Assembly (NCBI GenBank): GCA_017469115.1
Contig: JAFUGY010000058.1
Location: forward strand, 1 to 64,000
Reading direction: 5' to 3'
Length of the DNA stretch: 64,000 nucleotides
Source of the DNA: Oscillospiraceae bacterium
GTDB lineage: Bacteria; Bacillota; Clostridia; Oscillospirales; Oscillospiraceae
A model generated the notes under the pieces. That model worked only from the letters and a program-made list of their open reading frames with translations. It had not been told where the DNA came from and did no database searches. The position numbers were made by a program, and so were the translations under genes. Below, one piece after another: positions 17,636-25,755 of the stretch (positions are counted from its first letter, which is position 1; each line of letters opens with the position of its first letter).

Positions 17636-18409
17636 ATGGACGAGAACGAGAAGAAAAAAAAGCGAAAACGGAACCGAGTGGTTTTCTTCCTCCTGGCTGG
17701 AGCGCTTGCTGCTGCAGCCCGTCCGGGTATGCGCTTTTTTGAAATGCTGCTGGCTGAGGGAGAGGCAACAGCGGCTGTTTCAGCCAAAGCGGCAATTCTT
17801 TGCGGCCTGGCTGCCATTGTTGTCCTCACCGTGATTGCAGGGATTCTTGCTCTGGTCCGCTGGCCGGTTACCGGTACAGCCGTTCTGATTTTACTCCTCA
17901 CGGTTTTCTGCGGAGCTGCTGTTTATCAGAGCGTACAGAAAATGCCGCCCCTGCCGGAAAGCACGCCCGGAACGCCGCGGCCTACCGTCACGCCGCCGCA
18001 GGTGCAAATTGTCACTGTGGAGAGGGAGAACGGGAATCCGGAAACCGGAACGGTTTTTTATCGGCGGTACGGCAATGAACGGGGCAGTGTGTTTGTGAAA
18101 AACGGCAGCCGCTCGGATATTTGTTTCCGCATGTACGACAGGCACGGTCTTCTGGTGCTGATTTTCTACGTCAGAGCAGGGGATGCCTGCACGGTTTCCG
18201 TCCCCACTGGAACATATGAGTTTCGTTGCGTTACGGGAGGGGAGTGGATCGATGAAGAAGCGTACTTCGGAGAACACTCGCATTTTCGCAAACTACCTGA
18301 AAGCTATGTTTTCTATGACGGGCAGCAGGAGACCATTGTGCTTACCGAAGGGCTTTCGGAAATGAAAAACATCAAGAAAAAAGATTTTGAAGACCTTTCC
18401 GGAGATTGA
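17636..18409 (+). CDS. Unrecognised membrane protein, probably leaderless mRNA
   Basis: 257 residues, no family recognised. It has a strongly basic N-terminus (KKKKRKRNR), then three hydrophobic helices at about 15-32, 48-70 and 75-100. A proline/threonine-rich segment (PESTPGTPRPTVTPP) leads into an apparently extracellular beta-rich domain of about 140 residues. No ribosome-binding site precedes ATG 17636, and the promoter's -10 box ends only six bases upstream, so the mRNA probably starts at the ATG. The next in-frame Met, near residue 32, would remove the first helix. Single gene between two terminators. Confidence 0.65.
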   Translation: MDENEKKKKRKRNRVVFFLLAGALAAAARPGMRFFEMLLAEGEATAAVSAKAAILCGLAAIVVLTVIAGILALVRWPVTGTAVLILLLTVFCGAAVYQSVQKMPPLPESTPGTPRPTVTPPQVQIVTVERENGNPETGTVFYRRYGNERGSVFVKNGSRSDICFRMYDRHGLLVLIFYVRAGDACTVSVPTGTYEFRCVTGGEWIDEEAYFGEHSHFRKLPESYVFYDGQQETIVLTEGLSEMKNIKKKDFEDLSGD

Positions 18410-18461
18410 AAGAACCGGAAGCAGATTGCAACCCGGATCGATCAGAAATTAAAATCATAAA

Positions 18462-18490
18462 AAAGCAGGGGGCGAGGGGCCTCCTGCTTT
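18462..18490. terminator. Bidirectional terminator
   Basis: AAAGCAGG at 18462-18469 pairs with CCTGCTTT at 18483-18490. It separates two convergent genes. Confidence 0.75.
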
Positions 18491-18516
18491 CGTCATGGGA
18501 ACTTTCAAATCTGCAG

Positions 18517-21318
18517 TTATCCGAGTGATGTGTTATTGACCAGTGTATAACAGATCCGATGGACGCCTTCGCGAAGTGCCCAGGCAATCGAAGGATCTTT
18601 GCTGATTTCCCATTCCAGCACCTGATCCAGGGAGGCAAGGCTGGGGTTGAAAATCAGGTTGGCACCGTTTTTCAGGGCAAGGGTCGGGTTCATACCGGAG
18701 GAGTGCAGCAGATCGGTCGAAACAATTCCTTCAAAACCCCATTCTTCCCGCAGAAGATCGTTCAGCAAGGGGGAGGAAGCGGAGCACTGTTCTACGCCGA
18801 TTCCGGCAGAAGAAGCCATCAGGCCTTTCCCATTGCCCTCCTTGACAAGAATCTCAAACGGACGGAGATAGATTTCCCGCAGAGTCTGTTCATCAATCCA
18901 GGAGAAGACGTTTTTCCCGAACCCGCTTTCAGCATCGCTGAAGGGGAAGTTCCTTGCCACAGCGATAATCTGTTTTTTCTGCATGGCAGAAACTGCGGAA
19001 GCAGCCATTTTCCCGGAGAGAAGAGGGTCTTCCGAAAAGAGCTCGCCTGCCTGCCCGCTCACAGCGGAGCGGCGAACGGCAGCACTCGGGGCATAGAGGC
19101 CATTCAAACCGTAAGCGGCAGCCTCTGAGGCAATTGTTGCACCGTATTTTTCAGCAAGGGCAGTATTCCAGGTGGCGCCGATCACAGCTTCTGAGGGATA
19201 AGAGACCGTGGAGAATGAGGCCAGAATCGGATGGATGCCGGTGGTGCCCTCGGAGAAACGGGAATCGGGAATGCCGAGGCGGCTGATGGCTTCGGTGTGG
19301 TACGCTCCGTTGGCAGTGAGGCGGATCATCTCATTCAGCTTAAAAGCATCAAGGAAAGCATCCCATTTTTCGTCATCATACGCAAGGTCTTTCAGGGCTG
19401 AAAGAGAGGCGTTCCCATCGTTTTCATAGGTGGGTTGTTTTGTGGGATAGACAGGGCCGGTTTCCCCGTTGCGATAGGCCTGCAGTGCATTTTTCAGTTC
19501 GTCGGAGGCAATCTGCTTTCTGGGATCTTCGAAAGAAACACCGTCCCAATCGGCACGGGATAGAACGGCGCTGCCGTCACTTGCAAAGGCAAAGCGATTT
19601 GCAAGTGACGCACCGGTAAGATCGTCTGCCTGATAGAGAACATCTTCTTCCACGGTGAAGGTTTCCGAATCGGCGGAGAGGAGCGCTGCATGGACGTCTT
19701 TTCCCACAGTGAAGCGGTAATCCCCGGCTTCCAGCAGGTAACAGCCATTTGCAAGCGACCAGGAAGAAAGATCTCGCATCGGGAAAGTGATGGTCACAAC
19801 CTCTTCCTCCCCCGGGTCCAGAACATCGGTTTTGCCAAACCCGGCAAGCTCAATGGAAGGCTTTTCAATCCCACGGGAAGCATCATAGGGGGCGGAGCAA
19901 TAGAGCTCCACGACGTCTTTTCCAGGGACGTCACCGGTATTCACAACCGTGATTTCGGCAGTGACGGTTTCGTCCTCGGCTGAGAGGGCGGTCAGTTCCT
20001 CCGTAAATTCCGTATAGGAGAGACCATGCCCGAAAGGAAACATCACATGGTTTGCATACGCTTCTTCATCTGTCCCGAAACGGGACTCGTAATACCGGTA
20101 TCCGACGTAAATCCCCTCCCGGAATGAAAGCGCGTACTGGTCGCTCATGTTGGCGTAGTAGCTCAGGGAGGAAGCAAGAACGGCAGGATCGGAGGAGAGG
20201 GAAGATACCCACGTGTCGGTCGTCCGGCCGGAGGGATTGATTTCGCCCGCCAGAATTCCGGCAAGTTCGGAATACCCGCGTGCCCCCGGCAAGCCGATCC
20301 AAAGCACGGCATCGATGGAATCGTATGCGGACAAAAACCCCAGCTCAACAGCACCGCCGGAGCGAATGATCAGAATGACATGCTCAAACTCTTTGCAGAT
20401 TTTATCAAGAACCTGGCGTTGGGAGCTGCCTTCCTACATGATCTGCGTGCCGGATAAAGAAGGTGTTTCGCCATCGGCCGGAAGCGCAGAGAGAACCAGA
20501 AGCGCCTGGGAAGAATAGCTTTTGGCGCTGCGAATCACGGAGGCATCCGGCATATGCCAGGCGTCCGGCTCCGAGCGGGAGACAAGGGCAGTGATACGGG
20601 CTTTCAACTTACCGGGCAGATTATCCGGCTCTGCCAGCAGCTTCTGATAGTAGTTCCCGAGTTCCGGGTTTGCCGAAATACCGTGATCGGCAAGGGCGTC
20701 GATCAGGGATACTTCTTCACCGGAGGAGACGGATCGATACGCATCATCCCCAAAGACATTGAGCTTCGTTTCTTCCAGAGGGAGAAGGTTGTCATCATTT
20801 TTCAACAGGACGAAGCCCTCGTCACACAGCTCAGCAGAAAGCATGTAGGCGGAAGCTCTTGCCATGTCAACCTCGGATCCGGTGGTTGTATATTTTGCAA
20901 TTTTCCGGATTCGCCAGTAAGCCTGAGCAGATGGCCAGCCAAAGAAAACCAGACATACAAGTAGCACCAGCGCAAGAATGGTGTTGCGAACCCTTCGGCC
21001 GCGGTGGATGCGCCTTTTGAAGGCTCGAAAGCCCTTTTTCCGGGCTTTTTGTTCTGCCTGATCCACCTGGCGCAGCCCGGCTTTAAAGTCCTTTTTGCGC
21101 TGCTTCCATTTTTTCCGAAACGCTTTATTTTCGGCAGCATCTGCGCAGTCCTTTTTTTCTTTCAGATATTGTGCGCCTTCGGCACGGGCCTGCTTCCGGT
21201 AGGCTTTTACGGTTGCTTTGTCCGGCTTCAAAGTGCTGCTAACCGGTGCAGGGAGGTCACCGGCAGGAACAATGGCATCCTGCGCGGTCGTCACTTCATC
21301 ACTTCTTGTTTCGTCCAT
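18517..21318 (-). pseudogene. Membrane-tethered, circularly permuted GH3 homologue with in-frame TAG
   Basis: About 933 codons from ATG 21318, seven bases after AAAGGA. A long Lys/Arg-rich cytoplasmic tail is followed by one helix near residues 115-138. Then comes a GH3 C-terminal-type domain (EGFVLLKNDDNLLPL, IRSGGAVELGF, FPFGHGLSYTEF), a fibronectin-III-like domain, and lastly a GH3 N-terminal-type barrel, the reverse of normal GH3 order. Codon 295 is TAG (plus strand 20434-20436), in frame, between GTQIM and EGSSQR; CAG to TAG would explain it. The usual KHF pair is replaced by ARNFPF, while the nucleophile region GFEGIVSTDLL keeps an aspartate. So even the repaired protein may not hydrolyse glycosides. 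It lies alone between terminators. Confidence 0.75.
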
Positions 21319-21447
21319 AGGAGTTTCCTTTCTGTATTGCTTTATAAGAAACATCGTCTGTTATACTTGACAGGAATGACAACACCATATTTTACACTAT
21401 TTTCATTCGGATGTACATAAAAAAATCTGAAACCATCCTTGAAAGGC

Positions 21448-21476
21448 TTGCGTTTTCCTTCACGGGATAGTAGAAT
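21448..21476 (+). promoter_or_regulatory. Possible promoter of the AEC transporter
   Basis: TTGCGT at 21448-21453 and TAGAAT at 21471-21476 with a 17-base spacer, 32 bases before the start codon. Both boxes are imperfect. Confidence 0.5.
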
Positions 21477-21508
21477 ACGTTGACTATCGGAAAAGAGGAT
21501 ATATCACG

Positions 21509-22423
21509 ATGGATTTTTCTGGGCTACTGATTAAAATGCTGATTTTTTTCGTGCTGCTTGTGATTGGCTACTGGGCGGCGCGAAAAGGCTTTCTCAGCAG
21601 GGATTTTGCAAAGTCTGCAAGCTGGCTTCTGGTGAATGTGCTGCTTTCGGCTTCCATTGTAAATTCCGTTTTGGGCGAAAGACCGGAGTTGCCTCCGAAA
21701 GAACTGTGGTTCGCTTTTTCTGTCATGATGGCGGTTTTTGTTCTGCTTTACGGGATTGCGACGATCTGTGCACATTTTGATGAAAAGCAAACGGCTCCGC
21801 AGACCATCCTTCTTCTGTCGGCAGTCAACACGCTGTTTGTAGGCATCCCGGTCGTGCAGGTGATGAAAGGCGGAGAGGCTGTGTTCTATCTCGGCATTTC
21901 CAGCGTCCCCTTCAATCTGTTTCTCTATACTTACGGGGTTTGGCAATTGAACAGAGGAAAAGGAAAAAGCGGAGCCCGCCTCGCTGATATTATTACCATG
22001 CCGCTGATTGCAGCGCTTCTTTCTCTGGTGATTTTTGTGTTTCACATCCGCATGCCGAGAGCCGTCACAGAATTTTTCAGCACCGTTTCAGCCGGGACGG
22101 TCCCGGTTTCCATGCTGGTGATCGGAGCCACGCTCGGGCCTGTCAGTTTGAAGGAAGCGTTTCTGAACAAAAAGCTTTATTTGCTCAGCCTGATCCGGCT
22201 GATTGTAACCCCGCTTCTGGTCTATTTTGTATTCCGGCCGTTTATCCACAATGACGTGCTGCTTCTCAGTGTAGTTGTCATAGCGGCCTGCCCTGCCGGA
22301 ACGCTTTGCACGCCTGTTTCGATTCAATATGGGTATGATCCGAAATATACTTCCGAGTGCATTATGCTGACAACCGTCCTTTGCATGCTGACGCTGCCCG
22401 CACTGTTGTATGTTCTGTTTTAA
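21509..22423 (+). CDS. AEC-family transporter
   Basis: 304-residue member of the auxin efflux carrier family of secondary transporters, with about ten hydrophobic helices in two halves. The family's ASIVNSVL and TPLLVYFVF segments and the closing ACPAGTLCTPVSIQYG region (helix 9 in malate/auxin carriers) are visible. It sits just before the SAM riboswitch-metK unit but has its own weak promoter. Family members move organic acids, amino acids or other metabolites; the cargo here is unknown. Confidence 0.85.
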   Translation: MDFSGLLIKMLIFFVLLVIGYWAARKGFLSRDFAKSASWLLVNVLLSASIVNSVLGERPELPPKELWFAFSVMMAVFVLLYGIATICAHFDEKQTAPQTILLLSAVNTLFVGIPVVQVMKGGEAVFYLGISSVPFNLFLYTYGVWQLNRGKGKSGARLADIITMPLIAALLSLVIFVFHIRMPRAVTEFFSTVSAGTVPVSMLVIGATLGPVSLKEAFLNKKLYLLSLIRLIVTPLLVYFVFRPFIHNDVLLLSVVVIAACPAGTLCTPVSIQYGYDPKYTSECIMLTTVLCMLTLPALLYVLF

Positions 22424-22443
22424 TCAAGTTTAACTGAAAGCAG

Positions 22444-22471
22444 TTGACAAAGAAAAGAATTCTGCTATAAT
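22444..22471 (+). promoter_or_regulatory. Sigma-A promoter of metK
   Basis: Consensus TTGACA at 22444-22449 and TATAAT at 22466-22471 with a 16-base spacer; transcription should start near 22478, just before the riboswitch. Confidence 0.85.
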
Positions 22472-22489
22472 ACGGCATGACAATTGAAC

Positions 22490-22585
22490 ACCTTATCAAG
22501 AGTGAGGGAGGGAACGGCCCGATGATCTCACAGCAACCAGCCCATGCGGCATGGTGCTAAATCCGGCGGTGACGAGAGATGAGGC
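22490..22585 (+). promoter_or_regulatory. SAM-I (S-box) riboswitch
   Basis: The aptamer shows the standard elements in order: CTTATCAAGAG at P1, GGAGGGAACGGCCCGATGA with the kink-turn, CAGCAACC, GCATGGTGCTAAATCC, and GAGATGAG closing P1. SAM binding is known to favour the downstream terminator in this class. It is directly upstream of metK, so SAM represses its own synthesis. Confidence 0.95.
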
Positions 22586-22601
22586 TGCAGCTTTAAATGT
22601 G

Positions 22602-22637
22602 AAATCCCCGCCGGAAGGCAGGGATTTTGTGTTTTTT
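22602..22637 (+). terminator. SAM-I riboswitch expression-platform terminator
   Basis: AAATCCC at 22602-22608 pairs with GGGATTT at 22621-22627, with an inner GCC/GGC helix and a T-rich tail (GTGTTTTTTG). It follows the aptamer and precedes metK. Confidence 0.85.
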
Positions 22638-22666
22638 GTATTTTATGAAGGAGGAATAATGATATT

Positions 22667-23851
22667 ATGGCACACTATCTTTTTACATCGGAATCTGTGA
22701 CGGAAGGGCATCCGGATAAAATCTGCGACCAGATTTCAGATGCTGTTCTCGATGCAATTTTGAAAGAGGATCCCGACGCCCGCGTCGCCTGCGAAACCAC
22801 CGCTTCCACAGGTCTTGTGCATATCATGGGAGAAATTTCTACCAAGACGTATGTGGACATTGCCGGCATTGCCCGGAGTGTCATCCGTGACATCGGGTAT
22901 GACCGTGCCAAATACGGTTTTGACAGTGAAACCTGCGGGGTTGTCGTCAACATCGACGAGCAGTCTGCCGATATCGCCCTCGGAGTGGACAAAGCGCTGG
23001 AAAACAAAAGCGGCGAAGATGCCGAGCTTCAGAACGGCGCCGGTGATCAGGGGATGATGTTCGGTTATGCCTGCACGGAGACACCGGAACTGATGCCTCT
23101 GCCGATTTCCCTGGCCCATAAGCTGGCAAAGCGTCTGACCGAGATCAGGAAAAAAGGCCTTGTCTCCTATCTGCGCCCGGATGGAAAAACCCAGGTGACG
23201 GTGGAGTATGACGAGCAGAGAAAACCGGTTCGTGTGGACACGGTTGTGGTCTCTACCCAGCATGCACCGGAAGTCGATATGGAAGATCTCCGCCGGGATA
23301 TCATTGACCTTGTGATCAAACCTGTGATTCCGAGTGAATTGCTGGACGAAAAGACAAAATATTATGTTAACCAGACAGGGCGTTTCGTCATCGGCGGACC
23401 ACAGGGAGATTCCGGCCTCACCGGCAGAAAAATCATTGTGGATACCTACGGCGGAAGCGCTCCTCACGGCGGTGGTGCATTCTCCGGCAAGGACCCGACA
23501 AAAGTGGACAGAAGCGCCGCTTATGCTGCCCGCTATGTGGCGAAAAACGTGGTGGCTGCAGGTTTGGCAGAGCGCTGCCAGGTGCAGCTTGCCTATGCCA
23601 TCGGCGTTGCAAGACCTGTTTCCGTGCTGGTTGAGACGTTTGGCACCGGAAAGGTTGACGATGCCGTGCTGAGCGCTGCTGTGGAAAAAGTGTTCGATCT
23701 CCGGCCCTCTGCCATCATCCGTGATCTGGATCTTCGCAAGCCGATCTATCGCAGCCTTGCGGCTTACGGCCATATCGGGAGAGAAGATCTCGGCGTTCGC
23801 TGGGAAGCAACTGACCGTACAGAGCAGCTTCTGAAAGCGGTGAACGGATAA
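22667..23851 (+). CDS. metK: S-adenosylmethionine synthetase
   Basis: Makes SAM from methionine and ATP in the cytoplasm as a homotetramer. 394 residues, the normal length. [10 protein letters not shown] near residue 12, [12 protein letters not shown] near 122 (the family's first signature) and [19 protein letters not shown] near 266 (phosphate-binding signature) are all intact. It is controlled by the SAM-I riboswitch. GAAGGAGG precedes the start. The last base overlaps the DUF1643 start, so the two are coupled. Confidence 0.98.
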   Translation: MAHYLFTSESVTEGHPDKICDQISDAVLDAILKEDPDARVACETTASTGLVHIMGEISTKTYVDIAGIARSVIRDIGYDRAKYGFDSETCGVVVNIDEQSADIALGVDKALENKSGEDAELQNGAGDQGMMFGYACTETPELMPLPISLAHKLAKRLTEIRKKGLVSYLRPDGKTQVTVEYDEQRKPVRVDTVVVSTQHAPEVDMEDLRRDIIDLVIKPVIPSELLDEKTKYYVNQTGRFVIGGPQGDSGLTGRKIIVDTYGGSAPHGGGAFSGKDPTKVDRSAAYAARYVAKNVVAAGLAERCQVQLAYAIGVARPVSVLVETFGTGKVDDAVLSAAVEKVFDLRPSAIIRDLDLRKPIYRSLAAYGHIGREDLGVRWEATDRTEQLLKAVNG

Positions 23852-24477
23852 TGCCGCATATCCCGGCCGGGGAGAGCTGCAACACTGAGCTGCTCTCTTT
23901 CGAGGATGCACTTGCTCTTTCCGGAAAAAGCGGTGGATATGATCCGACCCGCTGGATTTACGTGCCGGATTTTTACACCGAGTACCGTTATATTCTCGGC
24001 ACACGGGGAGAAAACCCGCTGATTTGCATCGGAATTAACCCGTCCACTGCCGCACCGGACGATCTTGACAACACGCTGAAGTCGGTTTCGCGTATTGCCC
24101 TTGCCAACGGGTTCGACAGTTTCATCATGTTCAACGTGTATGCCCAGCGGGCGACTGATCCTGACCTGATGGACAAAACCTTCAACCCTCGGCTTCATGA
24201 GGAAAACATGCGGGCGTTTGCTTATATCCTGTCCCATGTGGGAGAGGGAATCGAGCCGGCTGTCTGGGCAGCCTGGGGGACGATTCTGACCAAGCGCCCT
24301 TACCTGCCGTCCTGTGTAAAGGATATGGTCACCATCGGCGAGCAGTATCATGCGCGCTGGCTCTGTGTCGGCAAATGTTCCAAGGCAGGGCATCCGCATC
24401 ATCCGCTTTATTTGCGGAAGGATGAAAAAACCGTCCCCTTTGATATCGAGGCGTATCTCAAGGAGGTAGCACCGTGA
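23851..24477 (+). CDS. DUF1643 protein
   Basis: 208-residue protein of the DUF1643 family, function unknown. The family's IGINPSTA and FNVYAQRATDP motifs are visible, with a late LCVGKCSKAGHPHHP region that may form a ligand or metal site. It overlaps metK by one base and the NUDIX gene by four, so all three sit in the SAM-controlled transcript. A link to nucleotide or SAM-related metabolism is suggested only by this position. Confidence 0.85.
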   Translation: MPHIPAGESCNTELLSFEDALALSGKSGGYDPTRWIYVPDFYTEYRYILGTRGENPLICIGINPSTAAPDDLDNTLKSVSRIALANGFDSFIMFNVYAQRATDPDLMDKTFNPRLHEENMRAFAYILSHVGEGIEPAVWAAWGTILTKRPYLPSCVKDMVTIGEQYHARWLCVGKCSKAGHPHHPLYLRKDEKTVPFDIEAYLKEVAP

Positions 24478-25049
24478 ATCGTATCCGATTGACTGAACAG
24501 ATCCAGGATTATTGCCCCTGGAATGAGCAGGAAGCTGCCGACAAAGAGGTGATTCTCCGTTTTCTTGCTGAAAACGAAGACGCCTTTGAGCGCGAAAACC
24601 GAATCGCCCATATGACGGCCTCGGCATGGGTTGTCAACCGTGAGAGGACGAAAGTTCTCATGGTATATCATAAGATTTATGATTCCTGGTCCTGGACGGG
24701 AGGGCACGCAGACGGCGAAACAGATCTTCTCGCAGTTGCTTTGCGGGAAGTGCGGGAGGAAACGGGCGTCAAAAATGTTGCTGCCGTCTCGGAGGAACTT
24801 TTCTCACTCGAGGTCCTGACAGTGGATGGGCATGAAAAGCGAGGGAAGTACGTGCCGAGTCATCTTCATTTAAATGTCACGTATCTTCTGGAAGCCGATG
24901 AAGGAGATCTTTTGACAATCTGTGAGGATGAAAACAAAGGGGTTGCCTGGTTTTCACTGGAGGACGCCTTGAAGGCCTCTTCGGAGCCCTGGTTTGTCCG
25001 GCGGATTTACAGCAAACTGAATGAAAAACTGAAACAACTGAAACAATAA
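24474..25049 (+). CDS. NUDIX hydrolase
   Basis: 191-residue NUDIX pyrophosphohydrolase starting at GTG 24474 after AAGGAGG. The NUDIX box lies near residues 75-98 with the key residues GETD...REVREETG. Such enzymes cleave nucleoside diphosphates linked to another group. It is third in the metK transcript, overlapping DUF1643 by four bases. Substrate unknown. Confidence 0.9.
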   Translation: MNRIRLTEQIQDYCPWNEQEAADKEVILRFLAENEDAFERENRIAHMTASAWVVNRERTKVLMVYHKIYDSWSWTGGHADGETDLLAVALREVREETGVKNVAAVSEELFSLEVLTVDGHEKRGKYVPSHLHLNVTYLLEADEGDLLTICEDENKGVAWFSLEDALKASSEPWFVRRIYSKLNEKLKQLKQ

Positions 25050-25051
25050 AA

Positions 25052-25081
25052 AATTCCCCCGGGATTGCTCCCGGGGGAATT
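25052..25081. terminator. Strong terminator shared by NUDIX gene and 6S RNA
   Basis: A perfect 13-pair stem (25052-25064 with 25069-25081) with a four-base loop. On the minus strand it is followed by six Ts, so it mainly ends the 6S RNA; it can also block plus-strand transcripts. Confidence 0.85.
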
Positions 25082-25082
25082 C

Positions 25083-25275
25083 CCACTGTGCCGTGCCGGC
25101 CCAATTATAACCTGCACAAAGTGAGCAGGTGGGTCGCCTAAGTTCTGTTTCGCGCTTCCTTCTTCCAGCATAAGCCGGGAGGCCTGCAATCCGCAGACTC
25201 AAATCGGCATCCCTTATAAGAGATGTGGGTTTAACGGACCGTACTGCCGAAAACGGCAACACAGCCGCAGCAGGC
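25083..25275 (-). ncRNA. ssrS: 6S RNA
   Basis: On the minus strand the 5' CTGTGTTGCCG (about 25254-25266) can pair with the 3' CGGCACGGCACAG to close a long stem around an open central region. The 3' half has CTTAGGCGACCCACCTG followed by CAGGTTATAA, which matches the conserved CUUA..GCGAC..CACCU..AGGUUA arrangement of 6S RNAs. 6S RNA binds the housekeeping RNA polymerase holoenzyme by mimicking an open promoter. It starts just after the DUF1292 stop and ends at a strong terminator. A promoter inside DUF1292 or processing of a joint transcript is needed. Exact ends are estimated. Confidence 0.7.
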
Positions 25276-25282
25276 AAGATGA

Positions 25283-25582
25283 TTAATCTTCCGCAGGCTC
25301 GTCTTCCTCGTCGTCAAAGAGGAGAACCATAAACTTGTTATAAACGTCATCAAGCTCAGCATCATCGTCGATCGATTCAAAAAGCTCGTCTCCGTTTTCG
25401 TCCAGCACGCTGCGGAGAATTACCAGACCGTAATCCGGATCGTTTTCATCGATGTTTGCAGGGAGAAATGCGACGTAGGTGCTGCCGTTATAATCAATCT
25501 CGTCAATATACTCCAGCTCGAATTCCTGCCCGTCGTCATCCACGATGGTGACAAGATCGCCTTCGCTGTTAAAGTCACTCAT
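25283..25582 (-). CDS. DUF1292 protein
   Basis: 99-residue, very acidic protein of the DUF1292 (YrzB-like) family, widespread in Bacillota and of unknown function. The family's VTIVDDDGQEFELEYID opening is clear. In many Bacillota it is encoded near ireB; here ireB lies 9 kb away. Good AGGAGGTCAAGTG spacing before the start at 25582. It is followed directly by the 6S RNA on the same strand. Confidence 0.88.
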   Translation of the reverse strand: MSDFNSEGDLVTIVDDDGQEFELEYIDEIDYNGSTYVAFLPANIDENDPDYGLVILRSVLDENGDELFESIDDDAELDDVYNKFMVLLFDDEEDEPAED

Positions 25583-25755
25583 TCACTTGACCTCCTGATC
25601 TCGTTCATGAATATATAATACAATAGTTTTTCCAAGAAATCAATAGGGAGATAGTTTCCAAACGTTTACAATTTCTTTTCTATTTTTACACTGTACCGTC
25701 TTGACAAGCTATGTTATAATAAACAATCAGTTTTATCGCAAAGGAGGGATGACAG

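Noticed and set aside
25701..25720. Promoter TTGACA...TATAAT before the PBP gene
   Set aside because: The two boxes are only 8 bases apart, too close for one promoter; the -10 box may be real, but no good -35 box is at the right distance.
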